Shown here: piece by piece, positions 37,795 through 46,456 of the stretch
Position numbering within the stretch: the first letter of the stretch is position 1
Layout: each line of letters begins with the position of its first letter
Source of the DNA: Actinoalloteichus hymeniacidonis
GTDB lineage: Bacteria; Actinomycetota; Actinomycetes; Mycobacteriales; Pseudonocardiaceae
DNA length: 64,000 bases
Assembly (NCBI RefSeq): GCF_014203365.1
Contig: NZ_JACHIS010000001.1
Coordinates: 5,952,001 to 6,016,000, forward strand
Direction of reading: 5' to 3'
The notes under the pieces: model-generated
The model's input: the letters and a program-made list of their open reading frames with translations, nothing else
Told to the model about the DNA's origin: nothing
Databases searched by the model: none
Program-made: the position numbers and the translations under genes

Positions 37795-38448
37795 TCAGCG
37801 TGGCGCGAGCGGCAACCGGTCCGGATGTGCACTCGCCTCCCGCAGCACCCGGAGTACCGCCTTGGCCGCCCTGTCGTAGGCGACGTCGTCATCGTGCAGC
37901 AGAGAGGCGCCGTTGGACGCCTCCAGGAATGCGGTGATCTCGAAGACCGTCTGATCGATGTCGACCTCGGGGCGCAGCGTGCCCGCGCGACGCCCCAACT
38001 CCAACTGATGGGCGAGGTAGCCGACCCAGGCCGACCGCGCGGCGCCGACAGCATCGCGCACCGGGCCCGGCCTGGCGTCGACCTCGGCCGACACCCCGAA
38101 GAAGAAGCAGCCACCGGGGAAGACCCGGGATCGGGAGTAGTCGAACCAGAGTTCGGCCAACCGCCACACCCGTTGGAGCCCGGCTTCGGTGGTCCTGGCC
38201 GGTTCGACGACATACGACTCGTAGAGGCGCACCGCCTCGTGCACGGTCGCGACCTGCAATTCCTCTTTCGAGCCGAAGAGAGCGAAGATGCCGCTCTTGC
38301 TGTGGCCCAGTTCGCTCGCGAGCCTGCCGATCGACAAGCCGTCCAAGCCGTCGACCGAGGCGATGTCGACGGCGTGCCGCAATACCGCCCGCCGCGTCCG
38401 ATTCCCCCGCTCGACCCGCCCATCGCCCGAGGAGTGGTTGGTATCCAC
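37795..38448 (-). CDS. TetR-family transcriptional regulator
   Basis: The HTH is TRRAVLRHAVDIASVDGLDGLSIGRLASELGHSKSGIFALFGSKEELQVATV, followed by a helical ligand-binding domain with PGGCFFFGVSAEVDARPGPVRDAV, typical of the TetR_C_16/TetR-like group. The start is uncertain: GTG 38448 gives 217 aa (normal family length), but the frame is open to 38622 with several ATG/GTG codons and no clear ribosome site. It may control the convergent hydrolase; a divergent target is not evident. Confidence 0.85.
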   Translation of the reverse strand: MDTNHSSGDGRVERGNRTRRAVLRHAVDIASVDGLDGLSIGRLASELGHSKSGIFALFGSKEELQVATVHEAVRLYESYVVEPARTTEAGLQRVWRLAELWFDYSRSRVFPGGCFFFGVSAEVDARPGPVRDAVGAARSAWVGYLAHQLELGRRAGTLRPEVDIDQTVFEITAFLEASNGASLLHDDDVAYDRAAKAVLRVLREASAHPDRLPLAPR

Positions 38449-38655
38449 CGGATCCGGGATGTGCTGCCCACGCGCCTGGCCGGTCTGTCTCCCCAATTGC
38501 CCGCCCTTCGCGATGTGCACACCCGGGCCGAAACGGACTCGAGGCATCGATGATGACATGGCAGACGGGAGAGCTGCGGCCTGCAAGCGACAGGCGGTCG
38601 GCCGAGCGACCAGAGTGGTCATCTCGACCGACCGCCGTCATACCACCGGGTTCGG

Positions 38656-40449
38656 TCAGCCTGCGCAGGTCAGTCGAGCCTGACCCCAGTCCGCGTAGTC
38701 CCACCAGTTCTCGTCGCCGCCATCGGTGACGACCAGCCGGAGGGTTTCGGCATCGTTGAGGTGGACGTCCATGTCCCTGGCTCCCTCTCCCGAGGAGACC
38801 AGACCGCTGTCCCAGACCTTCTCGTCGTCGGCCCAGACCTGGAACACGACGTCGCCGCCGTCGCCCCGACCATCGTCGGGGCGGTTCTGCGAGGACTGCG
38901 GCGCACGGTCGTCGATGCCGACGGACGCGGCGAATCGGGCGCACTCACCGCCGAGATACAAGGTGGTCTCGGAGGGGGCCATCGTGCCGAGGCCCTTCTC
39001 GTAGGTCACGCCGTCGACGGTCAGCGGATGACCGTCGTTCCGGCCGATCGCGCCGTTGCTCTGGTCGCGCTCGACGGGTCCGACACCGTTCTCGGCGGTG
39101 AGGAACGGCAGGTCGGAGACGAAGACGTCCCCGGCGGGAGCCGACACGATCTGGACCTCGGTCTGCTCGGTGACCCGGGTCGCCTTGCTGCCCCGACCGT
39201 GCACTGCGTCGACGGCGAACTCCACATCCCCGGCCTCGACACCCTCGGGCGGGGTCATCCGCCAGGTCGCGGACGTGGTGGCGCCTCGGTCCAGGTGCTT
39301 CGGACCGCTCTGCTCGACCAACTCGGCCTGCCAGCCCTGGGGAACGACCGGCTCCAGTCCGGCGTGGATGAGGCGCTTGCTGCCGAGGTTGACGAACTCG
39401 GCATCGATCTCCACCGACCCGCCCGGCGCGATGTTGTCCTGCGACGGCTCGACGAGCAGCCCGGAGGCGGGCTCGGCCGGGTCGACGGTCGGAACGACCA
39501 AGTCCTGAATCCACTCGCCTGCCGCGACGTCGCGAGCGCGAATCCGAGCGCCGTCCGAGCCTGCGGTGACCTGGATGACCTGCCGGTTGAGCACGGCACC
39601 GGTGTTCACCGCGGTGAATCCATCCGGGTGGCCGCCGGGGACCTTGACCCTGGTTGCCCAGTCGTCCTCGCGCAGGTTCGAATGCGTGTGCGAGCTGAAC
39701 AGCACCGCCTGGGGGTAGTCCCCGAGGATCTGGCGGAGCTCGCGATCCTGCAGATGGAACTGCCCCGACGTGCCGTCGGAGGCGGAGACGGTGTTCTCCA
39801 GCGGGTAGTGCGTGGCGATGAAGACGGGCTCACCGTTGCGGGTGTGGTGGTCGAGACGCGCCCGCAACCAGGACAACTGCTCGTCGCTCAGGTAGATGTG
39901 GTCATCCAGGTTGGGGTCCTCCCACCACATCAACCGCTCGGTGCCCAGGGTGATCAGTGGGATGCCGTCTACGACGATCTCGTCGTAGACCCGGTCGCGG
40001 CCTGCGAAGTCGAAGAACGACTGGTACAGCTCTTCCTCGGTGAAACCGTTGGGCCAGGACGGCTGGCACAGCTCGGTCGGGGAGCACCAGGCGGGCGAGT
40101 ACGCCTCGTGGTTGCCGATGCTGGACAGGGTGGTGTCCGCACCGGGACCGGGCGTGCTCGCGATGATCTCGGAGACCTCGTCGTACTCGAAGTCGTAACC
40201 CCGATCGACGATGTCACCGTTGATCATCAGCGCCTTCGAGTCGGGCGCCAGGTCGTGGGCGGCGAGTCGCACGTCGTTGAATGCTTCCAGCGCGCCCTGG
40301 ATGTCACTCATGACATCGAAGGTGCCCTTGGATTCGAGGTCGAGACCGGCAGGATCGACGAACGGCTCCTCCGAGGCGACGGAGGTGCCGAAGGCGGCTC
40401 CGGTCAGCAGCACCGCCAGCCCTGCGGCGGCCCATCTGCTCTTTCTCAC
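38656..40449 (-). CDS. Secreted metallophosphoesterase with NEW3-like and NPCBM domains
   Basis: 597 aa. GTG 40449 (VRKSRWAAAGLAVLL) follows GGGAG and starts a signal peptide. The phosphoesterase domain shows a degenerate first motif (DVMSDIQG), GDIVDRG, IGNHEA, ATHYPL and SSHTHSN, giving most metal ligands. It is followed by a beta-sandwich (SGLLVEPSQDNIAPGGSVEI) and a C-terminal NPCBM domain (LTVDGVTYEKGLGTMAPSETTLYLGG) that binds carbohydrate. The likely role is extracellular hydrolysis of a phosphodiester or phosphomonoester near glycan. Ends LTCAG. Confidence 0.85.
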   Translation of the reverse strand: MRKSRWAAAGLAVLLTGAAFGTSVASEEPFVDPAGLDLESKGTFDVMSDIQGALEAFNDVRLAAHDLAPDSKALMINGDIVDRGYDFEYDEVSEIIASTPGPGADTTLSSIGNHEAYSPAWCSPTELCQPSWPNGFTEEELYQSFFDFAGRDRVYDEIVVDGIPLITLGTERLMWWEDPNLDDHIYLSDEQLSWLRARLDHHTRNGEPVFIATHYPLENTVSASDGTSGQFHLQDRELRQILGDYPQAVLFSSHTHSNLREDDWATRVKVPGGHPDGFTAVNTGAVLNRQVIQVTAGSDGARIRARDVAAGEWIQDLVVPTVDPAEPASGLLVEPSQDNIAPGGSVEIDAEFVNLGSKRLIHAGLEPVVPQGWQAELVEQSGPKHLDRGATTSATWRMTPPEGVEAGDVEFAVDAVHGRGSKATRVTEQTEVQIVSAPAGDVFVSDLPFLTAENGVGPVERDQSNGAIGRNDGHPLTVDGVTYEKGLGTMAPSETTLYLGGECARFAASVGIDDRAPQSSQNRPDDGRGDGGDVVFQVWADDEKVWDSGLVSSGEGARDMDVHLNDAETLRLVVTDGGDENWWDYADWGQARLTCAG

Positions 40450-40840
40450 TGTGCGGCTCCCTGTGCCGAGCAACGGATTGTGAGCGTCCGGTAAGACACT
40501 CGTCGTCACCCTCGGGGAGGTTCATGTCGTGGCGTACACGCGTTGCGGAACCTCAGAGACCCGTCGTCCCAACAGAACATGAACGATCAGGCCGTTGGCC
40601 GGTTCGGGTCGCCCTCGGCAATCGGACAGTCCGGGCACCGCGAGACTCGCGTGCTCGTCGAGCGGCAGCCGAACGGACGCCCGTCGGGTGCCCCGATGAC
40701 ATCCCACCTGCTCGATCAGACCCGCACGCCTGCATTGCGGGATATCCAGCGCGCCCGTTCGACGTCCGGGCGTCGGCCAAGCCGTCCGCATAGGGTGTCA
40801 ATTCGAGAACATTCCGTAGCGCGGAGCAGAGGAAGGCGAC
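40450..40840. other. 391-nt intergenic region
   Basis: Divergent promoter region between the phosphoesterase and GNAT genes. Short frames on both strands have no ribosome sites. Nothing else recognised. Confidence 0.4.
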
Positions 40841-41452
40841 ATGGGTAATGAGCGGCACCCTGGCACCGTTCGCGCGGCGAGCCGCCGAGCGATACCGCCG
40901 GGCCGCGCCGCCGACCTGCGCGATCTTCCGATCAGAAGCGACGGCCGAGTTCTGCTGCGCGCGTGGCAGATCGACGATCTGCCTGCGATCATCGAGGCAG
41001 CCGACGACCCGTATATCCCGCTCATCACCACGATCCCGGCCGGTTGCTCGATGGTCCAGGCATCGGCCTGGTTGCGCCGACAGTGGACTCAGGCAGCCGA
41101 AGGATTCGGCATCCCGCTGGCGATCATCGACGAGTCGACCGGCGAGTCGGCGGGCATGGTGACGATCAACGGCATCGACTGGACGCATCGACGCGGTGCC
41201 ATGGGCTATTGGCTACTGCCGCGCCATCGGGGCAAGGGGCTAGCCAGAGCCGCCGTCGAACTCACCGTCGGACTGGCCCGCGATCTGGATCTGCTTCGAG
41301 TCGAGGCCCTGGTCGAGGTGGACAACGGCCCCTCGCAGGCGGTCTGCCGGGCGAACGGATTCGCCGAGGAAGGGACGCTGCGTTCCTATCTCCGGATCGG
41401 CGAACGGCACCGGGACATGATCATGTTCTCCCGATTGCTGTCCGGTTCCTGA
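40841..41452 (+). CDS. GNAT-family N-acetyltransferase (RimJ/RimL-like)
   Basis: 203 aa. ATG 40841 follows GGAAGG. The acetyl-CoA site is GYWLLPRHRGKGLARAAVELTVG, preceded by VTINGIDWTHRRGAMG and followed by EALVEVDNGPSQAVCRANGFAEEGTLRSYL, the standard pattern of protein or small-molecule N-acetyltransferases. An N-terminal basic stretch of about 30 residues precedes the domain. Acceptor unknown. Confidence 0.9.
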   Translation: MGNERHPGTVRAASRRAIPPGRAADLRDLPIRSDGRVLLRAWQIDDLPAIIEAADDPYIPLITTIPAGCSMVQASAWLRRQWTQAAEGFGIPLAIIDESTGESAGMVTINGIDWTHRRGAMGYWLLPRHRGKGLARAAVELTVGLARDLDLLRVEALVEVDNGPSQAVCRANGFAEEGTLRSYLRIGERHRDMIMFSRLLSGS

Positions 41453-41535
41453 ACGCGAGCTCGCTGAGCGAAGGGCCAGCGTCACCGACGATGTCTTCTG
41501 CGGTGCCGCTGCCCTCTCACCACGAGCAAACATGC

Positions 41536-42018
41536 TCAGCTGAAGGCGCCGATCGACTCGGAACAGCTTGCCATCACGTAGTCGCCATCACTGGTCGCCT
41601 GCGCCACCTCTTCGCCGTCGACGGTGATACGACACGAGATCTCGCCGGTTCCTGCTTGTTGGCCACTGACCTGAACCACGAGCAGCGGATCGTCCGCAGG
41701 TAATTCGATGGTGTGTTCCCACGGCAGCTCGACATCGCCGACCTGCTCCATATCGGTCTGCCCGTCAGTCGTATAGGTGATCATGCTGCTGGTCCCGGTG
41801 CCGGTCACCTCATACACGACCGTAGCTATGTTCGATGCTGCGGCGTCGTCCTCCGCCGGTGCTGTCTCGCCTTCAGTGGTGTCGCCCGTCGCCGTGTCCG
41901 GGGTGGTGGTGTCCTCGCCGCCCGTGGTAACAGCGGCGACGGCGATCACGGCAACGATGCCGCCGACGATCCACGGCCAACGCTTCTTTTTCTTCGCCGT
42001 GTTGGGGGTGTCGGTCAT
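41536..42018 (-). CDS. MmpS-family small membrane protein
   Basis: 160 aa. ATG 42018 (MTDTPNTAKKKKRW). A basic N-terminus, one helix (WPWIVGGIVAVIAVAAV), an acidic Thr-rich linker and a beta-rich domain (VVYEVTGTGTSSMITYTTDGQT, VELPWEHTIEL, ISCRITVDGEEVAQATSDG) match MmpS proteins. In mycobacteria these partner MmpL transporters in lipid or siderophore export; no MmpL is nearby here. Confidence 0.85.
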   Translation of the reverse strand: MTDTPNTAKKKKRWPWIVGGIVAVIAVAAVTTGGEDTTTPDTATGDTTEGETAPAEDDAAASNIATVVYEVTGTGTSSMITYTTDGQTDMEQVGDVELPWEHTIELPADDPLLVVQVSGQQAGTGEISCRITVDGEEVAQATSDGDYVMASCSESIGAFS

Positions 42019-42482
42019 CTCGAACAGAGCCTTTCTGACTGGAGGATCTTGCACCGCGTAGCTATCCAGCCGTCACGTCGGAAGGACCTTCCCCGTCGTT
42101 AACGGTGCTGTCGGTCCTTCATCCGCCACCCAAAGCACATGTGATCCGCTCGAGATGTTCAGGTACCGAAGTTCCGGTGACCGGGGCAGGTGCATCGTGA
42201 CCACCCGGTCGCCCCCACCGAGATACCGCCTCGGTCGCTCCCACGGGACGTTCCCATCGATCGATATAACGGTGAGTCACCTTCGCCGCCCTGCCGCGGC
42301 CCAGAGCAGCGCCACCTCGACAAGCGAAATATGCAGTTCAACGACGATGTATCCCAGATGAGGTCACCATCGACGGCAAGCAGCCAAATCTCAATCGACG
42401 GTTCCAAGTAGCGAGATCGGGGTACGCCTCTCACCATGAGTGATGCAACTCGCGTCACCACTCAACAGAATGGAGGCATCCG
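42019..42482. other. 464-nt region without a recognised gene
   Basis: Overlapping short frames on both strands (42155-42361 plus, 42159-42461 minus) lack ribosome sites and recognisable products. Probably regulatory sequence for the flanking genes plus decayed DNA. Confidence 0.4.
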
Positions 42483-42728
42483 ATGAGACGGAACGAGAAG
42501 GATCGGCATGTCGTCCCGAACAGCAACGGCGGTTGGAACGTCGAGAAGCCGCATGCCAGCCGGGCGAGCAGCCATCACCAGACCCAGAACCAGGCCATCG
42601 GCCAGGCCAGGCAGACCACTGCCAGGACGGGTGGAGAAACGGTGATTCACGGCGCCGACGGCCGCATTCGAGGTAAGGACACCTCACGACGGGGCAACGA
42701 CCCTAATCCGCCGCGCGACCGACGTTGA
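42483..42728 (+). CDS. DUF2188 small protein
   Basis: 81 aa. ATG 42483 has GGAGG eight bases upstream. VVPNSNGGWNVEKPHASRASSHHQTQNQA followed by ARTGGETVIHGADGRIRGKDTS is the DUF2188 pattern, a small alpha/beta fold of unknown function common in bacteria. The C-terminus is Arg/Asp/Pro-rich. Confidence 0.88.
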   Translation: MRRNEKDRHVVPNSNGGWNVEKPHASRASSHHQTQNQAIGQARQTTARTGGETVIHGADGRIRGKDTSRRGNDPNPPRDRR

Positions 42729-42927
42729 CGCAGGTGAGACGACTCCACTGATCGATACCGACGAGCCGACTCGGGCTGTGCTGCGCACCGCCGCCCGACT
42801 GCCGTCGAATCGATGCCGTCACACCGATAGGTGGCTGACACACCTCGCCCGCAGCAATGCGGCCTCCTCCTTGCTATCCCGTTTTGCCGGGCCAGGTGGG
42901 TCACCCACGGATAGCCAGACCGTCGAA

Positions 42928-42967
42928 CGAACAGGTCCTCCCCGCTGAGTCTGGGAGGACCTGTTCG
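42928..42967. terminator. Strong intrinsic terminator-like hairpin
   Basis: A perfect 15-bp stem beginning CGAACAGGTCCTCCC (42928-42942) and closing at 42953-42967, 10-nt loop, followed on the plus strand by CTATTTCTGC. It lies about 200 nt past the DUF2188 stop. Confidence 0.75.
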
Positions 42968-43073
42968 CTATTTCTGCAGCTTGTAGCTGGCGGGCATATC
43001 GGGTGGTCGCCTGGCCTCTTCGGCCCGAAGGCCTGACTGATGGCGCGGTATCGCACCAGGCGGGCGGCGGAGG

Positions 43074-43349
43074 ATGGCGTATTCGACTCGGATGGCCGCA
43101 GCTCACCACAAGGTCTCCCATGTCGGCGAGCTCAAGTGGTCAGGAAAGAAGGATCTCGCGTTGCTGCCCGATGCGACCAAACGCGGTTACGCAGTCTTCC
43201 TCACCAAAGACGCACGGCAGCTGGAAGACCCGCTGGAGACCGATGCGATCAAGAAATCCGGCATGCACCATGTCTTCAACCCCGGAAGCAAGCAACGCTT
43301 CGAACGAGTCGACCCTGCTAAGGCACCGCCCAGGTACTGGCCGAGGTAG
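43074..43349 (+). pseudogene. PIN-like toxin-domain fragment (DUF5615-like), likely truncated
   Basis: 91 codons. LLPDATKRGYAVFLTKDARQLEDPLETDAIKKSGMHHV resembles the middle of PIN-like proteins in which a TKD-type Asp and a nearby acidic residue form part of the metal site. The usual N-terminal FLD segment with the first Asp is absent, and the upstream sequence (overlapping frame from 43040) does not supply it in frame. It appears to be a remnant. It lies 114 nt from attL, outside the AICE. Confidence 0.45.
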
Positions 43350-43462
43350 GCACCGGGAACTCCGGTAGGTCCCACTCGCCCATGTCGGGAGTCGCGAGCC
43401 AGTAGCTCTACCGATAGCTCCACAAAAAGATCAGGGGCCCTCGAAGAGGACCCCTGACCTGC

Positions 43463-43506
43463 GAGCCGCCTAAGGGAATCGAACCCTTGACCTACGCATT
43501 ACGAGT
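43463..43506. repeat. attL: 44-bp copy of the tRNA-Thr 3' half
   Basis: Begins GAGCCGCCTAAGGGAATCG and ends ACGAGT. Identical to 54623-54666. Beyond the repeat the tRNA match stops, so this is an attachment site and not a tRNA gene. Confidence 0.95.
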
Positions 43507-43598
43507 TCCCCAAAGCCCTGTTCAGGGCAGTGCAGGATCGTTCATCCGCAGGTCAGAGGCTTTCCGCAACCTGTTGTGGACCGAGCTGAACGGGGGTG

Positions 43599-43621
43599 AA
43601 CTGCAACCCGAACTGCAACCC
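43599..43621 (+). repeat. Arm-type integrase repeat pair, left AICE end
   Basis: AACTGCAACCC occurs at 43599-43609 and again at 43611-43621 (12-bp period), about 90 bp inside attL. A matching pair lies at the right end. Probably integrase or Xis binding sites. Confidence 0.55.
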
Positions 43622-43771
43622 TCGACACAGCATCTCGATCCGCTTGGACCAGTGACACTTCGCACGACCTAAGCTAAAAATCGAACCTATCCAACGGAGA
43701 ATTTCGCTTCGAAATATTCAAGAAATAGATTGTGCTATAGATTGGATCGACACGGACAGGAAGGCAAGAAG

Positions 43772-45079
43772 GTGCACGAATCAAATAGATTTTCTCCAAC
43801 GTTTCGCGGAGGCCAGCTCGCGAGCAGGGTCGAAGCCCAAGACACCGTCTGCATGATTCTACTAGTAGAAGCAATAGGAGGCCTTATCGACGAAATTCCT
43901 GCACGTCAACTCACAGAGGCTGGACTAGTTATATTTGAAAAACTAGAAGACATTGAAATTTCATGGCCTAACGGCAGGGCGTTAATAAGCGTAAAGGACA
44001 AAGCGGTAAGCTACAGCGACATAACGAACGAAATAGAGAAGTTCTCAAAACTTTACAGTAACACCTCGGACAATAACGGAATGGTCTTTAGGCTGGAAGC
44101 GGGATCACTCTCCGGAAGCAAGGCAAGGACGCTGATAGACGATCTGCGAGCTTTGAAATCTGTAGCGCAAAGCGGGGTGATCTCAGAGTGGCGAATGGCA
44201 GCGCAAGATTTCGAGGCAGAACACCAAGCGCCCAGTAGCATCGCCGCCATTACAACCGTGTGCATCCGAGATATGAACATCAACCTCGACGTAGGGAAAG
44301 CCATCTTCGCCAGCAGGTTCCGGACGGTATTTCCCGTGCAACAATTCACAGACGATAAGATATTTGAGAACTACTCTAGAATGATCTATGAGCAAATCGC
44401 ACCCGCGCGACGCACACGCGCAACAATCAGAATAGACATCCTAAAGAAAAGCCTTCTTGAACCGCTTGTACCCAGAATGCTTCACGGCATAAATACCGAC
44501 GTGATGAAAACTCGGTACGGCTACGTAGTCGACCCGACGCTCTCGGAGAAAATCGACTTAAGCCTGAAAATAATCCAGGCATCAAAAAGGAAGGCGTTGA
44601 AGAGATGGCGGCGACATGCGCGAAAGCACGCCGTTGCCAGTCTCCTCTACCGTGGACATGTGGCATGCCCCTTTTGCAATCACCCGCTAATGTTCTCAAC
44701 ATTCGGGGACAACTCAGTTGGATGCCCAAATTGTCACTATATACCCTACCTCACAATTTTCTATGCCTGCGACTGCACCGAGCCGGTAGCCCTCGTAAGA
44801 CAACCTTCAGTCGAAACAATTGAAACTTTCTCCGAGATCCTCGAAGAGGTAAAAATCAATTCACCCACGTGCGATAAGTGTGGACAACGCGTCGACCGCG
44901 AGAAGCTGTACAGTCGAGTTTTTTCGGCCACAATACCCTGGCCTCCCGAGAGTTACAACGAAAATGAGCTGATCACTATCAGAACGAAAATCGGATGGGA
45001 AGGTCGGTCATACAAAATTCCCGGCGAGACCCCTCTGTCGCTTATAAAAAAGGGAGAGTGGAAGGAATCCGCCGAGTAG
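43772..45079 (+). CDS. Putative DUF4297/Cap4-like nuclease with C-terminal zinc ribbons (AICE cargo)
   Basis: 435 aa, visibly AT-rich compared with all chromosomal neighbours, which signals recent transfer. GTG 43772 follows AGGAAGG. The N-terminal half has GGQLASRVEAQDTVCMILL, then FEKLEDIEI (E56, E59, D60) and ISVKDK (K75). This order of acidic residues and a Lys after a beta strand resembles the E-D-QxK active site of DUF4297/Cap4 double-strand DNA nucleases, though Ser replaces the Gln. The C-terminus carries CPFC, CPNC, CDC and CDKC (about 299-370), likely two zinc sites. No helicase or cyclase is fused. A defence or conflict effector is my best inference; the fold needs a structure search. 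It is convergent with the membrane protein at 45392. Confidence 0.5.
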   Translation: MHESNRFSPTFRGGQLASRVEAQDTVCMILLVEAIGGLIDEIPARQLTEAGLVIFEKLEDIEISWPNGRALISVKDKAVSYSDITNEIEKFSKLYSNTSDNNGMVFRLEAGSLSGSKARTLIDDLRALKSVAQSGVISEWRMAAQDFEAEHQAPSSIAAITTVCIRDMNINLDVGKAIFASRFRTVFPVQQFTDDKIFENYSRMIYEQIAPARRTRATIRIDILKKSLLEPLVPRMLHGINTDVMKTRYGYVVDPTLSEKIDLSLKIIQASKRKALKRWRRHARKHAVASLLYRGHVACPFCNHPLMFSTFGDNSVGCPNCHYIPYLTIFYACDCTEPVALVRQPSVETIETFSEILEEVKINSPTCDKCGQRVDREKLYSRVFSATIPWPPESYNENELITIRTKIGWEGRSYKIPGETPLSLIKKGEWKESAE

Positions 45080-45391
45080 ACGACCTTTGTTAGATGGCAA
45101 GGCGGCGAAGCCGTCGCGGCAGTCGAGCGCCATGACCGGCTCTACCAGGATGACCCCTCGGCGCTCTGGTCGGACCGGTGTGGCTGCTGAGTCCTGCTCG
45201 GTCTTCTCGCGCGCCGTCTGCGGTGGCGCGTCACCGGCACCAGGCGGCTGGGCGTCGGCCAGACCGAGGACGCGCGTCAGCGCGCCCGCAGGGTTGAGCC
45301 GTGCGCCCGGCCTGCTCAAGGTGACCGACCAGCGCGCCGCCGCAGGCGGCGCGCCTTGATCCCCTAGAGCCAAATTCGGCAGCAGAAGACG
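45080..45391. other. GC-rich spacer between the two AT-rich cargo genes
   Basis: 312 nt that switch abruptly to high GC between two AT-rich genes. Open frames exist on both strands (for example 45087-45359 plus) but show no recognisable protein. It contains a 10-bp GCGCGCCGCC / GGCGGCGCGC hairpin at 45332-45354, suitable as a terminator between the convergent genes. The mosaic composition suggests separate insertions. Confidence 0.45.
45332..45354. terminator. Hairpin between convergent cargo genes
   Basis: A perfect 10-bp stem with GCA loop (45332-45341 with 45345-45354). No U-tract on either side. Confidence 0.5.
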
Positions 45392-46228
45392 TCATTCTCG
45401 CGACTTGGTTGCCCGGCGAGGAACTTCGTTCGGGATCGGGTCAACCGTCGCGCATAGGCTTCTCCAATATACATAGAAGCAGAATGCGGCAATTTCCAAA
45501 AGGACGAGAGTGACGAGTAGCGAGAGCCCGAAATGACTCAGAGTCGAAGGCATGGACTCGCTTGGTACAGAATCTGACATCAAGAGTGCACCTGGTTGCC
45601 ACGTACCTGAGACGGCGAATAGTGCCAACGCCAGCAGAAGCGCAATCACGGGACCGACGAAGATGATTTGTTCGAGAACGTTAACGATTCTGGGATGCAC
45701 TTCGCGTAAGGACTTCCACTTCCCAGATCCCCTTCGCCGCGCGTAGTTACGCCAGAGAGCAACTAGAACTACTGCCACACATACTGCCGCAGCAACTACG
45801 GCGCTCTCTCCGTCCGCCGCAGCATCTTCCCCGGGCTGCTGCCCTCCGAACGCATACTCGACAAAATAGACGAGTGAAAAATTTGCCGTAATACATAGAA
45901 TACCCCATATTAAAATGGGCGATCGAGAATCGATGGATTGATCGATGTAGCGTCCTATGCGGCCCCTCTTGACGGGAGGCGCACTTCCTCCTCCAGCCTC
46001 TCCTATTCGGCGCGCACGACGGTACGAACTTTCGTTTTTTTCAGTGCCTCGCGGCCCCGCCTCATATATAACGATATCGCCATTTATCTGATTGGCCTGG
46101 ACTACATTTGAGACGTTTTCAGCATCAATGGAGTTCCGTGCATCAATCCGGCGGTTGACTTTTGACGAATCAACAATGTTCCGGTCTGGGATCGACCGCT
46201 TCTGGGTACGGCGCTGATTTTCGCTCAC
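45392..46228 (-). CDS. Four-helix membrane protein with VQA...INGD-type N-terminal motif (AICE cargo)
   Basis: 278 aa. GTG 46228 (MSENQRRTQKRS) follows GGAAGG. The hydrophilic N-terminus has NIVDSSKVNRRI-DARNSIDAENVS and NVVQANQINGDIVIYEAG, a short repeat-like pattern reminiscent of the NxVQAxxIxGDVxxH motifs found N-terminally in many actinobacterial conflict proteins. Four helices follow (SPILIWGILCITANFSLVYF, AVVAAAVCVAVVLVALW, IIFVGPVIALLLALALFAV, LSLLVTLVLLEIAAFCFYVYW) with a basic tail. AT-rich compared with the chromosome. Function unknown; a membrane partner or pore effector is inferred only from layout. Confidence 0.6.
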   Translation of the reverse strand: MSENQRRTQKRSIPDRNIVDSSKVNRRIDARNSIDAENVSNVVQANQINGDIVIYEAGPRGTEKNESSYRRARRIGEAGGGSAPPVKRGRIGRYIDQSIDSRSPILIWGILCITANFSLVYFVEYAFGGQQPGEDAAADGESAVVAAAVCVAVVLVALWRNYARRRGSGKWKSLREVHPRIVNVLEQIIFVGPVIALLLALALFAVSGTWQPGALLMSDSVPSESMPSTLSHFGLSLLVTLVLLEIAAFCFYVYWRSLCATVDPIPNEVPRRATKSRE

Positions 46229-46456
46229 GCACTCGCCTTCCTTGAGTCACGTAACTATCAGCCCGGCCTGACAACTCGGAAAACATAGTACACGCCTGGA
46301 CACTGTGAGTTACCAACTCAGACGGTCGTAGTAGTCCGCTGCTCGCTGATCACTCGCTTCACCATGTCTTAGCCGGTGGGGTGCGGCGCTGTGGATGCAC
46401 GCAAAGCTTTGGTCTTCTTCGGTAGACATGCGTGACTGGGCGGTTACGGTTGGTTG

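Noticed and set aside
43463-43506. Second tRNA-Thr gene
   Set aside because: Only the 3' half of the tRNA is present; the D-arm and 5' acceptor strand are missing, so it is an att copy.
45008-45373. Minus-strand 121-codon frame over the nuclease 3' end and GC-rich spacer
   Set aside because: Overlaps the real gene, has no ribosome site and no domain I recognise; kept only as an unexplained spacer.
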